Positions 8,971 to 19,639 of a stretch of DNA of 64,000 nt are shown piece by piece; the stretch's first letter is position 1, and each line of letters begins with the position of its first letter. The notes beneath the pieces are model-generated. The model did no database searches and was not told the DNA's origin. It saw nothing but the letters and a program-made list of their open reading frames with translations. The translations under genes were made by a program, and so were the position numbers. This DNA comes from CAWAQA01 sp963784065 (lineage in GTDB: Bacteria > Acidobacteriota > Vicinamibacteria > Vicinamibacterales > UBA2999). Where the stretch lies: NCBI GenBank assembly GCA_963784065.1, contig CAWAQA010000007.1, positions 216,919 to 280,918 of the forward strand. Direction: 5' to 3'.

Positions 8971-11900
8971 ATGCTGCGCAGATCGTTGTGTGTCACCACG
9001 TTCGTGGGTACCTTGCTGGCGATGGGCACGACGCTCGTGGCCCAGGACCGGCAGCCCGCCGCGACCGTTCGTGCTGCGGGGCCGTCCGCGACGGACTGGC
9101 CCGCGGACATGAACGGCGACGGCGTCATCGATCTGGTGACACGCGGGGACGATGGGTTCATCCACGTGCTGCGCGGCAACGGGAACGCCACCTTCCGCAA
9201 AGCACTCGTGAGCAGGGTCAGCGGACTGCCGGTCGCGACACAGGATTTCGATGCCGACGGCCGAATGGACGTCGTGGCCGCGGGCGATCGCCTGGTCGTC
9301 GTATCCGGCAGGGGCGACGGCACGCTCGGCCCCGCCCGCCAAATCGGTCCGGGGGGGGCGCTGGCCTTCGCCGTCTCTGCCGATCTGAACAATGACGGTC
9401 ACCGCGACATCGTCACGGCGGGGAGTGGCGACGATGTGTTCGAAGTGCGGATCCTCCCGGGCAACGGCGATCTGACGTTCGATCCGGCGGTTCGCGTCAC
9501 GTTGGGCGCGCGTCCGCGGGCGGCGGTCGTGGCCGATGTGAACAACGATCGTCTTCAGGATCTCGTCATCGTCACCCGCGATGATGGCGCCTGGCTGCTC
9601 CTCAATCGCGGCGGACTCGCGTTCGGCCTGCTCGCTGTGCCATCGGTGTGGGCCGAGGGCACCGCGACGGATGTCACCGCCGGGGACGTGACCGGCGATG
9701 GATCCATCGATCTCCTCTTCTCGAGCCGGTTCAGCCCGACGGGTGAGGCTCCGTGGCAGTCCGGGTCGATCTCCGTGGCCGTCGGCAAGGGCGACGGCAC
9801 GTTCATGCTGACCGGCGCCTTCCCGACGGGCGGCGGCGCGCACTCGATCGTCGTCGGCGATTTCACGCACGACGGGATTGCCGACGTTGCGACGGCAGAC
9901 GATTCGTCGCCGGTGGATTCGCTGAACGCGTGCCACGTCGGTCGCCACGGCGGGTACGGCGGCTCGATCCTGCCGGGCCGCGGGGACGGCTCCTTCGGCG
10001 CCCCCGCCTCGTTCGCGCTCGGACGCCGGTCTCCGGAGATGCTCCACGTCGCGGACGTGAACCGCGATGGCTTCCCCGATCTCCTCACTGGGCGGGGAAC
10101 GGTTCTGGTCACCGCCGCACATCGTGACCGGGGGCTCGTGGTGAGCGAACGACTGCGCGCCTGCGACGAGGGCGGCACGCTGGACTCTCATGCCTCCGCA
10201 GGACTTGCGGCCGGCGGAAGCGACGCCACGGCCTCGGCCGCTCCGGTCGTTCACCTCAGCGATGACGCCTTGCCGATTGGCTGGCTGCAGCAGGACATCG
10301 GCGCCGTCGGAGCGGCTGGCAGCGCCACCGTCGACCCGGGCAACCCCGCCTTCCCGGCCAGCACGTTCACGGTGCGCGGCTCGGGCGCCGACATCTGGGG
10401 AACAAAGGACGAGTTCCATTACGTCTTCAGGGAGGTCTCCGGCGACTTCGGCGTGCTGGTGGATTTCAGAGGCGTGGACAACGTCGATCAGTGGACGAAG
10501 GCCGGCCTCATGGTGCGCAGCAGCAGCGATCCCGGCGCCGCGCACGTGTCGCTGTTCGCGACCCCGACCGCCGTCAAAGGCCTTTCCCTGCAGGCGCGCC
10601 TGCAGAGCGGCGGCTCGAGTGTCGAGCTGTCGCGTGTGCCGGGTAGCGCCGCCGGCGTCCATGAGGCTCTCGCGGGTGGGGTCTACGGTGCGCGCGGCCT
10701 GGATTGCGGCCGATGGCGGTGGCTGGAACGATCTGCCGCCAGTCACCATCACGCTGCCGGCTGACGTACAGATCGGGTTCGCGGTGACCAGCCACAGGGA
10801 CGGGACGGTCGCCGCCGCCACGTTCTTCGGCTTCGAGATCGGCACGAGCATCGGGCCTCCGGAGAGATGGGGCAGCAGGGATATCGGCGCGGTCGGTGCA
10901 GCGGGAAGCGCAACCGTGAGTGGCTCCATCGTCACCGTCACCGGATCGGGCGCCGACATCTGGGGAACTGCCGACGAGTTCCATCTCATCTCTCAAACCT
11001 ACGCGCAGGGGCCGGAAGACGACTTCGACTTCACCGCGCGGGTGACGGGTGTGCAGAACGTCAACCAATGGACGAAAGCCGGCCTGATGGTTCGGACGCA
11101 CCTCGGCGCAGGTGCGGCGCATGCCTCCGTGTTCGTGACGCCGACCCGGGCGAAAGGCGTGGCGTTCCAGCGCCGGCGCGTGGAAGGGGCGCCGAGCGTC
11201 CACACATCAGGACCCGCGTTGACGGCGCCGTTGTGGCTCAAGCTGATCGCGAGAGACGGGAATGTCCGCGCGTACTACCGCACGGAGACCGGTCCCTGGA
11301 TCTTCATCGGCGAGGACAACGTCAAATTGCTTGGCGACACGCTGGAGGTGGGACTGGCCGTCAGCAGTCACGCGGACGGCACGCGTGCAACGGCGACGTT
11401 CGACAACGTATCGATCCGGCCGCTCCGCAATGACTTCGATGTCAGCCCGGTAGGTGCGAATGATGCCTGCGGCAATCTGGACGACGATGGCGTGAGGACG
11501 GCGTTCGAGGCGAAGGGAACCGATATCTGGGGAACGGCCGACGAGTCCTGCTTCTTCGACCGGCCCTGGACCGGCGATGGAACGCTGACCGTCCGAGTGG
11601 CGAGCGTGGAGAATTCGGATCCCTGGGCCAAGGCGGGTGTCATGTTCCGCGAGACGCACGATCCCGGCTCGAAGCACGTGATGGCCATCGTGTCGCCGCA
11701 ACGCGGGATCGCCATGCAATATCGCGCGGGCACGGGCGGATTGAGCGCGAACGCCGCATCACGCGCCGGGACCGCGCCGGAGTGGCTGCGGTTGGTTCGC
11801 TCGGGTGACACGTTCGCGAGCTATTCGTCGGAGGATGGGGCGACGTGGCAGACGCTCGGGACGATTACGGTGTCGATGAAGCCACGCTGTTCGTCGGCCT

Positions 11901-11985
11901 TCCCGTGACGAGCCACAACGCGGCGGCATTCACGACGGCGGTGTTCGACAACCTCAGCATCGAGAGGGAGGAAACGGGGCCATAG
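8971..11985 (+). CDS. Large exported FG-GAP/VCBS protein with three concanavalin-like repeats (two frameshifts)
   Basis: About 1000 residues. A signal peptide (FVGTLLAMGTTLVAQ) is followed by about 400 residues of FG-GAP/VCBS repeats with calcium-loop motifs such as DMNGDGVIDLV, DFDADGRMDVV, DLNNDGHRDIV and DVNRDGFPDLL, predicting a beta-propeller. Then come three copies of a DUF1349-like lectin-type domain, each marked by a GxxIWGTADE-like motif, a WTKAGLMVR-like motif and, in two copies, the lead-in DIGAVGAAGSATV. Frameshifts fall near 10660 and 11880; the third repeat finishes in a new frame and ends at 11985. The design suggests an extracellular carbohydrate- or surface-binding protein. 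The ATG is preceded by GAGGACAGGA. Confidence 0.8.
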
Positions 11986-12108
11986 CGCGCATGACCGCCG
12001 GGCCCGGCCTGGCCTATAGTGAGGCCTTGCCCGCAGTGCCTGTTGACGCCGGCCGCAGGGCCTTGACGATCAGCGATCGCAGGACGCGCGGCTTCACGGA
12101 AGACAATC

Positions 12109-12491
12109 ATGAACATCGGTACTGTGGGTACTTCAGGCCCTCCTCGCTGCGGCCTTCCTCGCACACGGCTTGCTCTTCCTGTTTCCCCCCGCGGACATGG
12201 TGGAGCTGATGAACGCCACGATCCCGCCGGCCGTTCCGCCTGTTTCTCGGCGTGGCCGAAGTCCTGGCCGCGGTCGGCCTGACGCTGCCGGCCATCACTC
12301 GCGTGCAGCCCTGGCTGGTCTCCTGTGCCGCTGCCGGGTTGACGATCGTGATGATCGGGGCGACCGTGCTGCACATCGCCCGCGGTGAGGTCAGTTCGGC
12401 GATCATCACGGCGATCCTGCTGGTGATGGCTACCTTCGTCGCGTACATGCGCTGGAAGGTGTTACCGATCCTGCCGCGAGCAGCGCGCTGA
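12109..12491 (+). CDS. DoxX-like small membrane protein (two frameshifts)
   Basis: Read across two one-base shifts (near 12117 and 12235), the protein is about 125 residues with four membrane segments: LQALLAAAFLAHGLLFLF, LFLGVAEVLAAVGLTLP, VSCAAAGLTIVMIGATVLHI and ITAILLVMATFVAYMRW. This is the layout of DoxX-like inner-membrane proteins, linked in other bacteria to quinone or thiol redox chemistry. It ends with a basic tail. It lies alone between the FG-GAP gene and the second receptor. Confidence 0.7.
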
Positions 12492-12644
12492 CGCGCACGA
12501 GACGCGCGGATGTTGTTGACGAGCTTGGCCGCGCGTGCTATAACCCGGCCCTCTGCCTGCCAAGTTTCCTTCGTCCGCTCGCCGTAGACAGGCGGTCTGC
12601 AAGCACATCCCTCTCAGAGATCGTTTGTCGTTTCAGGAGCCACA

Positions 12645-15600
12645 ATGAGAAGCAAATGGATGGTTGGGTTGATGTTCGGGCTGCTGATCCTGGCCGCGGA
12701 CAGTACGGCCTTTGCTCAAGCCTCTGGAACCTTCACTGGCCGCGTCGTCGACCAGGGTGGCGGGGTACTTCCAGGGACCACGGTGTCGGCGACGGCCACA
12801 GCCACGGGAGTCGTCCGCGTCGCAATCACCAACGAGCAGGGTCTGTATAGCATCGCGGCGCTGAATCCTGGCGTTTACGATGTGAAGGCGGAAATCTCCG
12901 GTTTCGCGCCTTCGCTCAGAGAGTCCGTGACGCTGGTGACAGGTACGACACTGACGCTCGACTTCGCCATGGGAGTCGCTGCCCAGGAGGAGACCATTAC
13001 GGTGACCGGCGAGGCGCCGCTGCTCGAGACGACGCAGGCGACGGCATCCTCCAATCTCCAGAATGAGGAGGTGGAGGAGCTGCCGATGCTGAACCGCGGT
13101 CTGGGCGCGCTGATCCAACTGACTCCCGGTGCGCGTGAAGAGACGGCGAGAGTTGGCGTGGCAGGAACCGCGTCCACGCACGCCTATTTCAATGTCGGCG
13201 GAAACGGCCGCAGCACTCTTGTGCTGGTTGACGGTACGGATAATCACGACGACATCGACGCCGGCGCCACCATCGCATATACCCTCGAAGGGATCCAGGA
13301 GTTCAAGGTGCTTCCGCACGGTTTTTCGGCGGAGTACGGGAAATCGGGAGGCGGCGTCGTCACGTTGGTGACGAAGTCGGGGACGAACGCCTTCCACGGC
13401 TCGGGATTTTTCTACGGCCGCAGCGACGCCCTGACCAGGACCGACTTCTTCTCCGACCCCGCCAATGGCGGGAGCGGCAAGCCTCCCTATCGGCGCGTGC
13501 AGTACGGCGCGTCGGTGGGCGGCCCGATCAAGCGGGACCGGGTCTGGTTCGCCGGCTCGTTGGAGCTGATCGACCAGAAATATACCCTGCCTGTCGCGAG
13601 TCGCATCACCAATCTCCAGTCCTACCTGGTGCCATTGAACATCGACGTGCTGCCGGCGACCGCGTATCGTCAGCCGCACGACGATTTTCTGGCCAACGGG
13701 AAGGTCAACGTTCAATTGTCCCCCCAGCACACGGGGTTCGTCCGCTATGCGATCGAGCGAACCACGCTCTATAACACCGGACTCAGGGGTGGGAATGCTC
13801 TGAGGGCCAGTAACCCCGACTGGGATGACAATCACTTCAACGCATGGAACGTAGGCGTCGGCGAAACGTGGGTGCTCGGGTCGACGGCGCTCAACTCGTT
13901 CAATTTTCAATATCTCCGCTACAACCAGAATCAGTTCATTCCGAAATGCGCTGACATGGGATTCACTCCCGAGCAGTGTTTGCTGCAGACCCTCGTCTTT
14001 CCGTCCGTCAGCACCGCCCCGCCTCCGCAAACGTCGGGATTTCCATCCCGCGACGAGCCACGGTGGCAGATCAAGGATGATTTCTCCAAGCTGCTGGGGG
14101 CGCATTCGCTCAAGTTCGGCGGAGACTTCGTCACCATGCCGCTGCTTGGCGGGACGTTCGCCGTCAACGCCGGGTCGATCACGTTCTTCGACGATCCTGA
14201 CGTGATCACCAACAATTCGAACGGGAGATATCCGCAGGGGTTCAGGACACCGGGGATTGTGCGCTCGATCGCGCGCATTACCCAGAACGAGCTCCCGAAC
14301 TGGCACACGAGCGGCGCGAGGACATTCGGCGCGTACGTGAACGATGACTGGCGGTTGAATTCGAGGCTGACCCTGAATCTCGGCCTGCGGTATGACGTGT
14401 ACCGGATCATGGACCAGCCGAATCTGGAGAAGAACCGCGTCTATGAGGTGCTCAAGTCGATTGGCAGCCCGTACGGAGCGATACCACAAACCGATACCAA
14501 TAACTTTGCGCCACGCGTCGGCGTGGCATGGGATGCCCGGGGAGATGGTGAAGAAGTACTGCGATTCGGCTACGGGATGTTCTACCCGCTGCAGTGCATT
14601 ACTCCGTTCTATACGCAGAACCTTTTCCAGGAACCGACCATCTACTTCACGCAGACCACTGTCAATTCCGCCATTGGCGTTGGGTCCGCTGGCAGATTAC
14701 GTCTACGGCGTCAGCCCCTTGCCCGCGGGCCCGCCTGCGGATCCGACAGAAATACCGCGTGGCGCGCTCATCAGCAGCGTGCCCACCACGAGCGCAAGCT
14801 GGTACGACCCGAACCTTCAGGATCAGGTTCAGCACATCCTTCACGCGGGTTACGCGCGCCAACTCGGCGGGAACATGATGGTCTCCGCCGATTACACGCA
14901 CATCGAGGGACGCAACGAATGGCGCCCCCTGGAAATCAATCCGATCTGCACGGCGCAGGGCCCGAGTTTCGAGGGTGAATGCCGGAGCCCCGGCTTTGCA
15001 GGGCCGCAGGCGCCGATCGGCCGGCGCATCCTGTCGACCGCGACCGAGGCCGTGTTCGGGGATCCGAATCTCCTCGGGCCTACCCAGATCGTGTTTTCGA
15101 ACAACAGCTCGCGTTACGACGAACTGGCGCTGGTGTTTCAGAGCCGCGGGACGACAGCGACCTTCCAGGCCAGTTACATCCTCTCCGGGGCGTACGGATA
15201 TGGAGCGAACGTTGGCGGCCTGTTCGTCAACGGCAGCGCGTATGTGCCGGAGAAGGCCAGCGCGACTGGTGGTTGCTTCGACTGTGAGGGAGAATGGGGA
15301 CCTGGATTCTCCGACGAGCGGCATCGGCTCACGCTGTATGGTGTCTTCCAGCTTCCATTCGGCATCGAGGCGGCACCGACGTTCACGGTGGCCTCGGCGC
15401 GGCCGTATCAGCAGTATCGGGCCAATAATCCCAACGGCGCCGGTCAGCTTCGCTGCTACGCCGGTGATAACTGCCTGACGCCGGGGCCGACGGGAGAGAT
15501 CGTGGGAGTCCATGCGGCGCGCGGCCAGACGCTCGTGAACCTCAACCTGCGGACGTCGAAAGCGTTCACGGTGTCGGGGAACCACGAACTGAAGGTATTT

Positions 15601-15771
15601 GCCGAGATGTTCAATATCCCGAACCGGGCGAACTTCGGACAGAACTATGGTACCAACGCGTTCGCACCGGCGACGTTCAACCGGCCCATCGACTACATGG
15701 GCGGACCAGGCTCGTCGTCTTCGATCCCGAATTCGTTCCAGGTACAGCTGGGAGCCCGTTATTCGTTCTAG
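12645..15771 (+). CDS. TonB-dependent receptor, Oar-like (one frameshift)
   Basis: About 1040 residues. Signal peptide ending ADSTAFAQ, a carboxypeptidase-regulatory-like domain (FTGRVVDQGGGVLPGTTVSA), a plug (VLVDGTDNHDDIDAG, FSAEYGKSGGGVVTLVTKSG) and a large barrel ending ARYSF. Length and layout match the Oar-like TonB receptors expanded in Acidobacteriota. The frame shifts near 14680 and the barrel resumes at once (LGPLADYVYGVSP). A ribosome site (CAGGAG) lies 5 bases before the ATG. The next gene follows by 62 bases, and together with the PQQ dehydrogenase they look like one operon, so the receptor may import the substrate or the PQQ cofactor used by that enzyme. Confidence 0.87.
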
Positions 15772-15833
15772 GTGGACACGTGTCGATGGCGAGACGACCG
15801 AGTTCGCCACCCGATTCAAGTGAGGAAGATGTC

Positions 15834-17354
15834 ATGTACCGCCTGATAGCTGCCGCCCTGCTCGTCTTCGTCATCGCCTTGTGTAGCTATACACGCGGCT
15901 ACACACAGACCCCGGGCCGGGCCGGCAATGTATCTCAAGCTTCTTACGGCAAGGCGCAGGCAGACCGGGGCAAGGTCGTATACGGTCAATATTGCAGCAC
16001 GTGCCACCTGGAGACCCTGAAGGGGAATTGCGCCGCGGAGAATCTGTCTTCAACCTCTTACGTGTGCGGTGCGACGGGTAGCGCGCCGCCGCTCGTGGGC
16101 GCTTCGTTCATGAAGCGCTTCTACAGCGTGGGCGATCTGTATTCGCGTGTGAAGTGGACCATGCCCGCGCCCGGAGAGAACAACCTGAGCACGCAGGACA
16201 ACCTGGCGGTCGTCGCCTATCTGCTCCAGGCGAACGGTGTTCCCGCCGGCGCCCAGGAACTCAGGGCCGGAAACGCCTTGAAGACGATGACCCTCGAGAA
16301 CAAGCCGTCGGCCGCCACCGCAAATGTGACCGAGCCGCTGAACAGTGTGGGCATCTCTCACGCCTACTACACCGAGGCGCAGGCCGAGCGGGGGAAGGGC
16401 TACTTCTATGGGTCCTGCGGCTTCTGCCACACGGCCGATCCCAGCACCTGGAAGGCGACCGCCATGGATCGGGCCACCGGTCTCGGTTGGCATCGCGGCA
16501 AGGCCAACTCCTACTCGTTGTTCGCCAGCGACGCCTGGCTGTCGTCGGCGTCAGGCATTCCCGGGCGGCCACAGAGATGGTCCACGGTCGCCGATCTTTA
16601 CAACAAGATCCGGACCACGCAGCCGGCCTACGATGTCGCCGGACTCAGTGGCCAGGCCTATCTGGACATGATTGCGTATCTCCTGAAGCAGAACGGTCTT
16701 CCCGCCGGCAAGGAGGAGCTCAAGGGCGACCTCAATCAAATGAGGAACATGACCCTGGAGAAAGGTTTCGATCGGCTCTTCAACGGGAAGGACCTGACGG
16801 GATGGAAATTCGTGGTGGGGGCGAATTGCAAGGCTCGTCCCGACGGATGCGGCGGCGACAAGCCGGGTGAGACCTTCAAGATCGACAAGGGGACCATCCT
16901 CAACACCGGCAGCCCGCACGGGTACATGTACACGTCGAAGAAATACTGGAACTTCACGTTCCGGCTGGAATACCGGTTGAACGCCTACGAGGGCATGGAG
17001 AGCGACGACGATCTGTTCACCAACACCGGATATTTCCTGTTCGTCAACGAACACGACGTCTGGCCGGAGACCCTGGAGATTCAGGGAAAGAACGACTTCG
17101 AAATGTCACTGGCCCTGGGCGCGGCCGAGTCGACCTTCAAATTCGACGATGCCGCCCGGGCGCGGGCGCGCAAGCCTGCCGGACAGTGGAACCAGATACA
17201 GATCGTCTCCAAGGACGGTCAGGTGTGGACCTATCTGAACGGAACGCAAATCACCCACGTCACCAAGCATCCGTTCACCCAACCGGGGTACATCGCACTT
17301 CAGGTGGAGAGCGGCCCGGTTCATTGGCGGAACATTCGTATCCGAGAGGATTAG
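15834..17354 (+). CDS. Diheme cytochrome c fused to a DUF1080 domain
   Basis: 506 residues. A signal peptide is followed by two cytochrome c modules, each with a CxxCH heme site: CSTCH at residues 54-58 and CGFCH near residue 207. The C-terminal third (from FDRLFNGKDLTGWKF) is a DUF1080/3-keto-glycoside-hydrolase-like concanavalin fold with the usual GYFLFVNEHD and VHWRNIRI segments. The heme part should carry electrons in the periplasm; DUF1080 domains act on or bind carbohydrates. It sits 63 bases before a PQQ dehydrogenase, so it is a plausible electron acceptor for it. The ATG at 15834 is chosen because the signal peptide starts there. Confidence 0.85.
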   Translation: MYRLIAAALLVFVIALCSYTRGYTQTPGRAGNVSQASYGKAQADRGKVVYGQYCSTCHLETLKGNCAAENLSSTSYVCGATGSAPPLVGASFMKRFYSVGDLYSRVKWTMPAPGENNLSTQDNLAVVAYLLQANGVPAGAQELRAGNALKTMTLENKPSAATANVTEPLNSVGISHAYYTEAQAERGKGYFYGSCGFCHTADPSTWKATAMDRATGLGWHRGKANSYSLFASDAWLSSASGIPGRPQRWSTVADLYNKIRTTQPAYDVAGLSGQAYLDMIAYLLKQNGLPAGKEELKGDLNQMRNMTLEKGFDRLFNGKDLTGWKFVVGANCKARPDGCGGDKPGETFKIDKGTILNTGSPHGYMYTSKKYWNFTFRLEYRLNAYEGMESDDDLFTNTGYFLFVNEHDVWPETLEIQGKNDFEMSLALGAAESTFKFDDAARARARKPAGQWNQIQIVSKDGQVWTYLNGTQITHVTKHPFTQPGYIALQVESGPVHWRNIRIRED

Positions 17355-17417
17355 TGGAATATCGCTGATTCCAGACGCGCCGCCGGCGGTGGGTGAGTTC
17401 GCAATCAGGAGAACGCA

Positions 17418-19442
17418 ATGCACAGAGTAATTCCCATGGGGCTGCTTGTCGCGCTTGTCGCAGCATTAGCCGTGTCGGCTCCTTCCGGCGTTCGCCTCGT
17501 TGCGCAGAGCAGCGGTAGCGCTGAGTGGCGGGCCTATGCGGGCACGAATGGCGGCGCGAAGTATTCTCCTCTCGATCAGATCAACAAGAACACGGTCAGG
17601 AATCTGCGCATCGCGTGGCGCCAGTCGGCGACACCGGTGGAGGCGCGTCGCGGCGTCAATGCCCCGGCGCCAACCAACTATCAGCACACGCCGCTGATGG
17701 TCGGAGGCCTGCTCTACATGAGTGCCGGGAACGGCACGGTGGTGGCGCTGGATGCGACGACCGGCAAGGTCGTGTGGTCCGAGGCGTCGCCGCAGCCCAC
17801 GCCGCCCACGCCGCGTGGCAACGTCATCCGGCACGACGACCCCGGACAGCCTGGTGTGATCGTGGTGTCGGGCCGCGCCGCGGCGAGCCGCGGGCTGGCG
17901 TACTGGACCGACGGCGGGGATGCGCGCGTGATCACCGTGATCGGGCAATCGTTGGTGGCACTGAACGCCAAGACGGGTCAGCGCTATCCCGATTTCGGCA
18001 GCGCCGGCTACGTGGACCTGACCAAGGGGCTCGACCGTCCGGTCGAAGGGTATCGCTGGGGAGGGCCGCCGCTCGTCGTTGGTGACGTGATCGTCGTGGG
18101 TGGCATCATGACCGCCGGCGGCCTGTCCCAGCCCGGGGATGTCCGCGGCTACAACGTGCGTACGGGCGCGCTGCTGTGGACGTTCCACACGATTCCTCGT
18201 TCGGGGGAATTCGGTCACGACACGTGGATGAACGGCTCCTCGGAAAAGGCCGGGGCTTCGGGTGTCTGGACTGGAATGACCGCCGATGACGAGCTCGGCT
18301 ATGTCTATTTGCCGACCGAGTCAGCGGCGAGCCAGGCGCAGGACGGCGATTTTTATGGCGGACGCCGGCCCGGCTCCGGCCTGTTCGAGAACAGTCTCGT
18401 GTGCCTCGATGCGAAGACAGGCAAGCGGGTGTGGCACTTCCAGCTGGTGCATCACGGACTGTGGGATTGGGATGTGCCCGCTGCCCCGACCCTGCTCGAC
18501 ATCATGGTCGACGGCCGCAAGATCAAGGCGGTCGCGCAGGTGACGAAGCAGGGCTTCGTTTATACGTTCGACCGTGTCACCGGCGCACCGGTGTGGCCGA
18601 TCGAGGAACGAGCCGTCCCGAGCGGAAACGTGCCCGGCGAGTGGTACTCTCCCACGCAGCCGTATCCCACCAAACCGCCCGCCTATGAACCTCAGGACGT
18701 CACGGCCGAGGAGCTCGTCGATTTCACCCCGGAGCTGCGGCAGGAAGCGCTCAAGATCATCGGTCAGTACAAGTACGGTTCGCTTTTCATGCCTCCATCC
18801 GTGGCCGAATCAGGTCCAGGTGGCACGAAGGGAACGATCCAGCGAATGGGAACCGTGTCCACGACGTGGAACGGGGCCGGTGTCGATCCCGAAACCGGCA
18901 TTCTGTACGTGCCGTCGGTCCAGAACCCCGGGATCATCGAGATGGTGAAAGCGACCGATGCCAGGAACGACTGGATCACGAATCCTCTTACCCTGGCATA
19001 CGGTCCGTATCTCGAGGGTCCGCGCGGCTTGCCCACTCCCTTCAAGCCTCCTTACGGACGGTTCACAGCCATCGACATGAACAAGGGCACCATCCTGTGG
19101 TCGGTGGCCAACGGGATCGGACCGCGCGATCATCCGGCGATCAAGCACCTGAAGCTTCCGCCCCTCGGACAGGGCGGCCGCGCCTCACCGCTGGTCACGA
19201 AGACGATGGTCTTTCTCGGTGAGGGCGGCAACGACGGTGTGGCCGGGCTCCCTCCAGGCGGTGGCGGCAAGATGTTCCGAGCCTACGACAAGGCGTCCGG
19301 CAAGGTGTTATGGGAGATGGAGTTGCCCGGCGGGACGACAGGCGAACCGATGACGTACATGGTCAACGGCAAGCAGTACGTCGTCGTCGCCGTAGGGTGG
19401 AAAGACACGCCTGGTCAGCTGATCGCGCTGGCGCTCCCGTAA
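17418..19442 (+). CDS. PQQ-dependent dehydrogenase (membrane-type glucose/alcohol dehydrogenase family)
   Basis: A 674-residue exported quinoprotein. The signal peptide runs to about residue 30. The mature protein is an eight-bladed beta-propeller with tryptophan-docking repeats such as ALDATTGKVVWS, CLDAKTGKRVWHFQ and DKASGKVLWEME. The active-site segment HHGLWDWDVPAAP is typical of PQQ sugar and alcohol dehydrogenases. Substrate is oxidised in the periplasm and electrons pass to cytochrome or quinone; here the diheme fusion protein upstream is the likely partner. No heme motif is present in this protein. Ribosome site CAGGAGA is 7 bases before the ATG. Exact substrate unknown. Confidence 0.9.
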   Translation: MHRVIPMGLLVALVAALAVSAPSGVRLVAQSSGSAEWRAYAGTNGGAKYSPLDQINKNTVRNLRIAWRQSATPVEARRGVNAPAPTNYQHTPLMVGGLLYMSAGNGTVVALDATTGKVVWSEASPQPTPPTPRGNVIRHDDPGQPGVIVVSGRAAASRGLAYWTDGGDARVITVIGQSLVALNAKTGQRYPDFGSAGYVDLTKGLDRPVEGYRWGGPPLVVGDVIVVGGIMTAGGLSQPGDVRGYNVRTGALLWTFHTIPRSGEFGHDTWMNGSSEKAGASGVWTGMTADDELGYVYLPTESAASQAQDGDFYGGRRPGSGLFENSLVCLDAKTGKRVWHFQLVHHGLWDWDVPAAPTLLDIMVDGRKIKAVAQVTKQGFVYTFDRVTGAPVWPIEERAVPSGNVPGEWYSPTQPYPTKPPAYEPQDVTAEELVDFTPELRQEALKIIGQYKYGSLFMPPSVAESGPGGTKGTIQRMGTVSTTWNGAGVDPETGILYVPSVQNPGIIEMVKATDARNDWITNPLTLAYGPYLEGPRGLPTPFKPPYGRFTAIDMNKGTILWSVANGIGPRDHPAIKHLKLPPLGQGGRASPLVTKTMVFLGEGGNDGVAGLPPGGGGKMFRAYDKASGKVLWEMELPGGTTGEPMTYMVNGKQYVVVAVGWKDTPGQLIALALP

Positions 19443-19460
19443 CGTTCGCCGTGTCTTGTG

Positions 19461-19480
19461 AGCGGGGATTCGTCCCCGCT
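19461..19480 (+). terminator. UUCG-loop hairpin after the PQQ dehydrogenase
   Basis: AGCGGGGA, loop TTCG, TCCCCGCT: a perfect 8-bp stem with a stable tetraloop, 18 bases past the stop. There is no T-run, so it may be a terminator or another REP-like repeat. Confidence 0.5.
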
Positions 19481-19520
19481 CGCAACGAGCGGAAGGCGCG
19501 TTGCGGCGTCCATGCATTCT

Positions 19521-19534
19521 CCGGCTGAAGCCGG
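19521..19534. repeat. Palindrome CCGGCT-GA-AGCCGG
   Basis: A 14-base near-perfect palindrome in the 200-base gap between two convergent genes, 40 bases after the UUCG hairpin. Such short GC palindromes are typical of dispersed intergenic repeats. Function unknown. Confidence 0.5.
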
Positions 19535-19639
19535 AAGCCACAGTTATCTAGGGGGTTTTCGAGGGAGCGGCCGGCGCAAGAGGCGGTCCGGAGAGACGGC
19601 GGCTGGCAGCGGGCACGGCCCGCCGCCAGCAGGCTGTCG

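Noticed and set aside
8713..10989. Long minus-strand open frame opposite the FG-GAP gene
   Set aside because: High-GC antisense shadow, rich in Arg/His/Ala with no family motif; the plus strand has clear repeats.
12633..14489. Long minus-strand open frame opposite the second receptor
   Set aside because: Antisense shadow of a gene with a signal peptide, plug and barrel on the plus strand.
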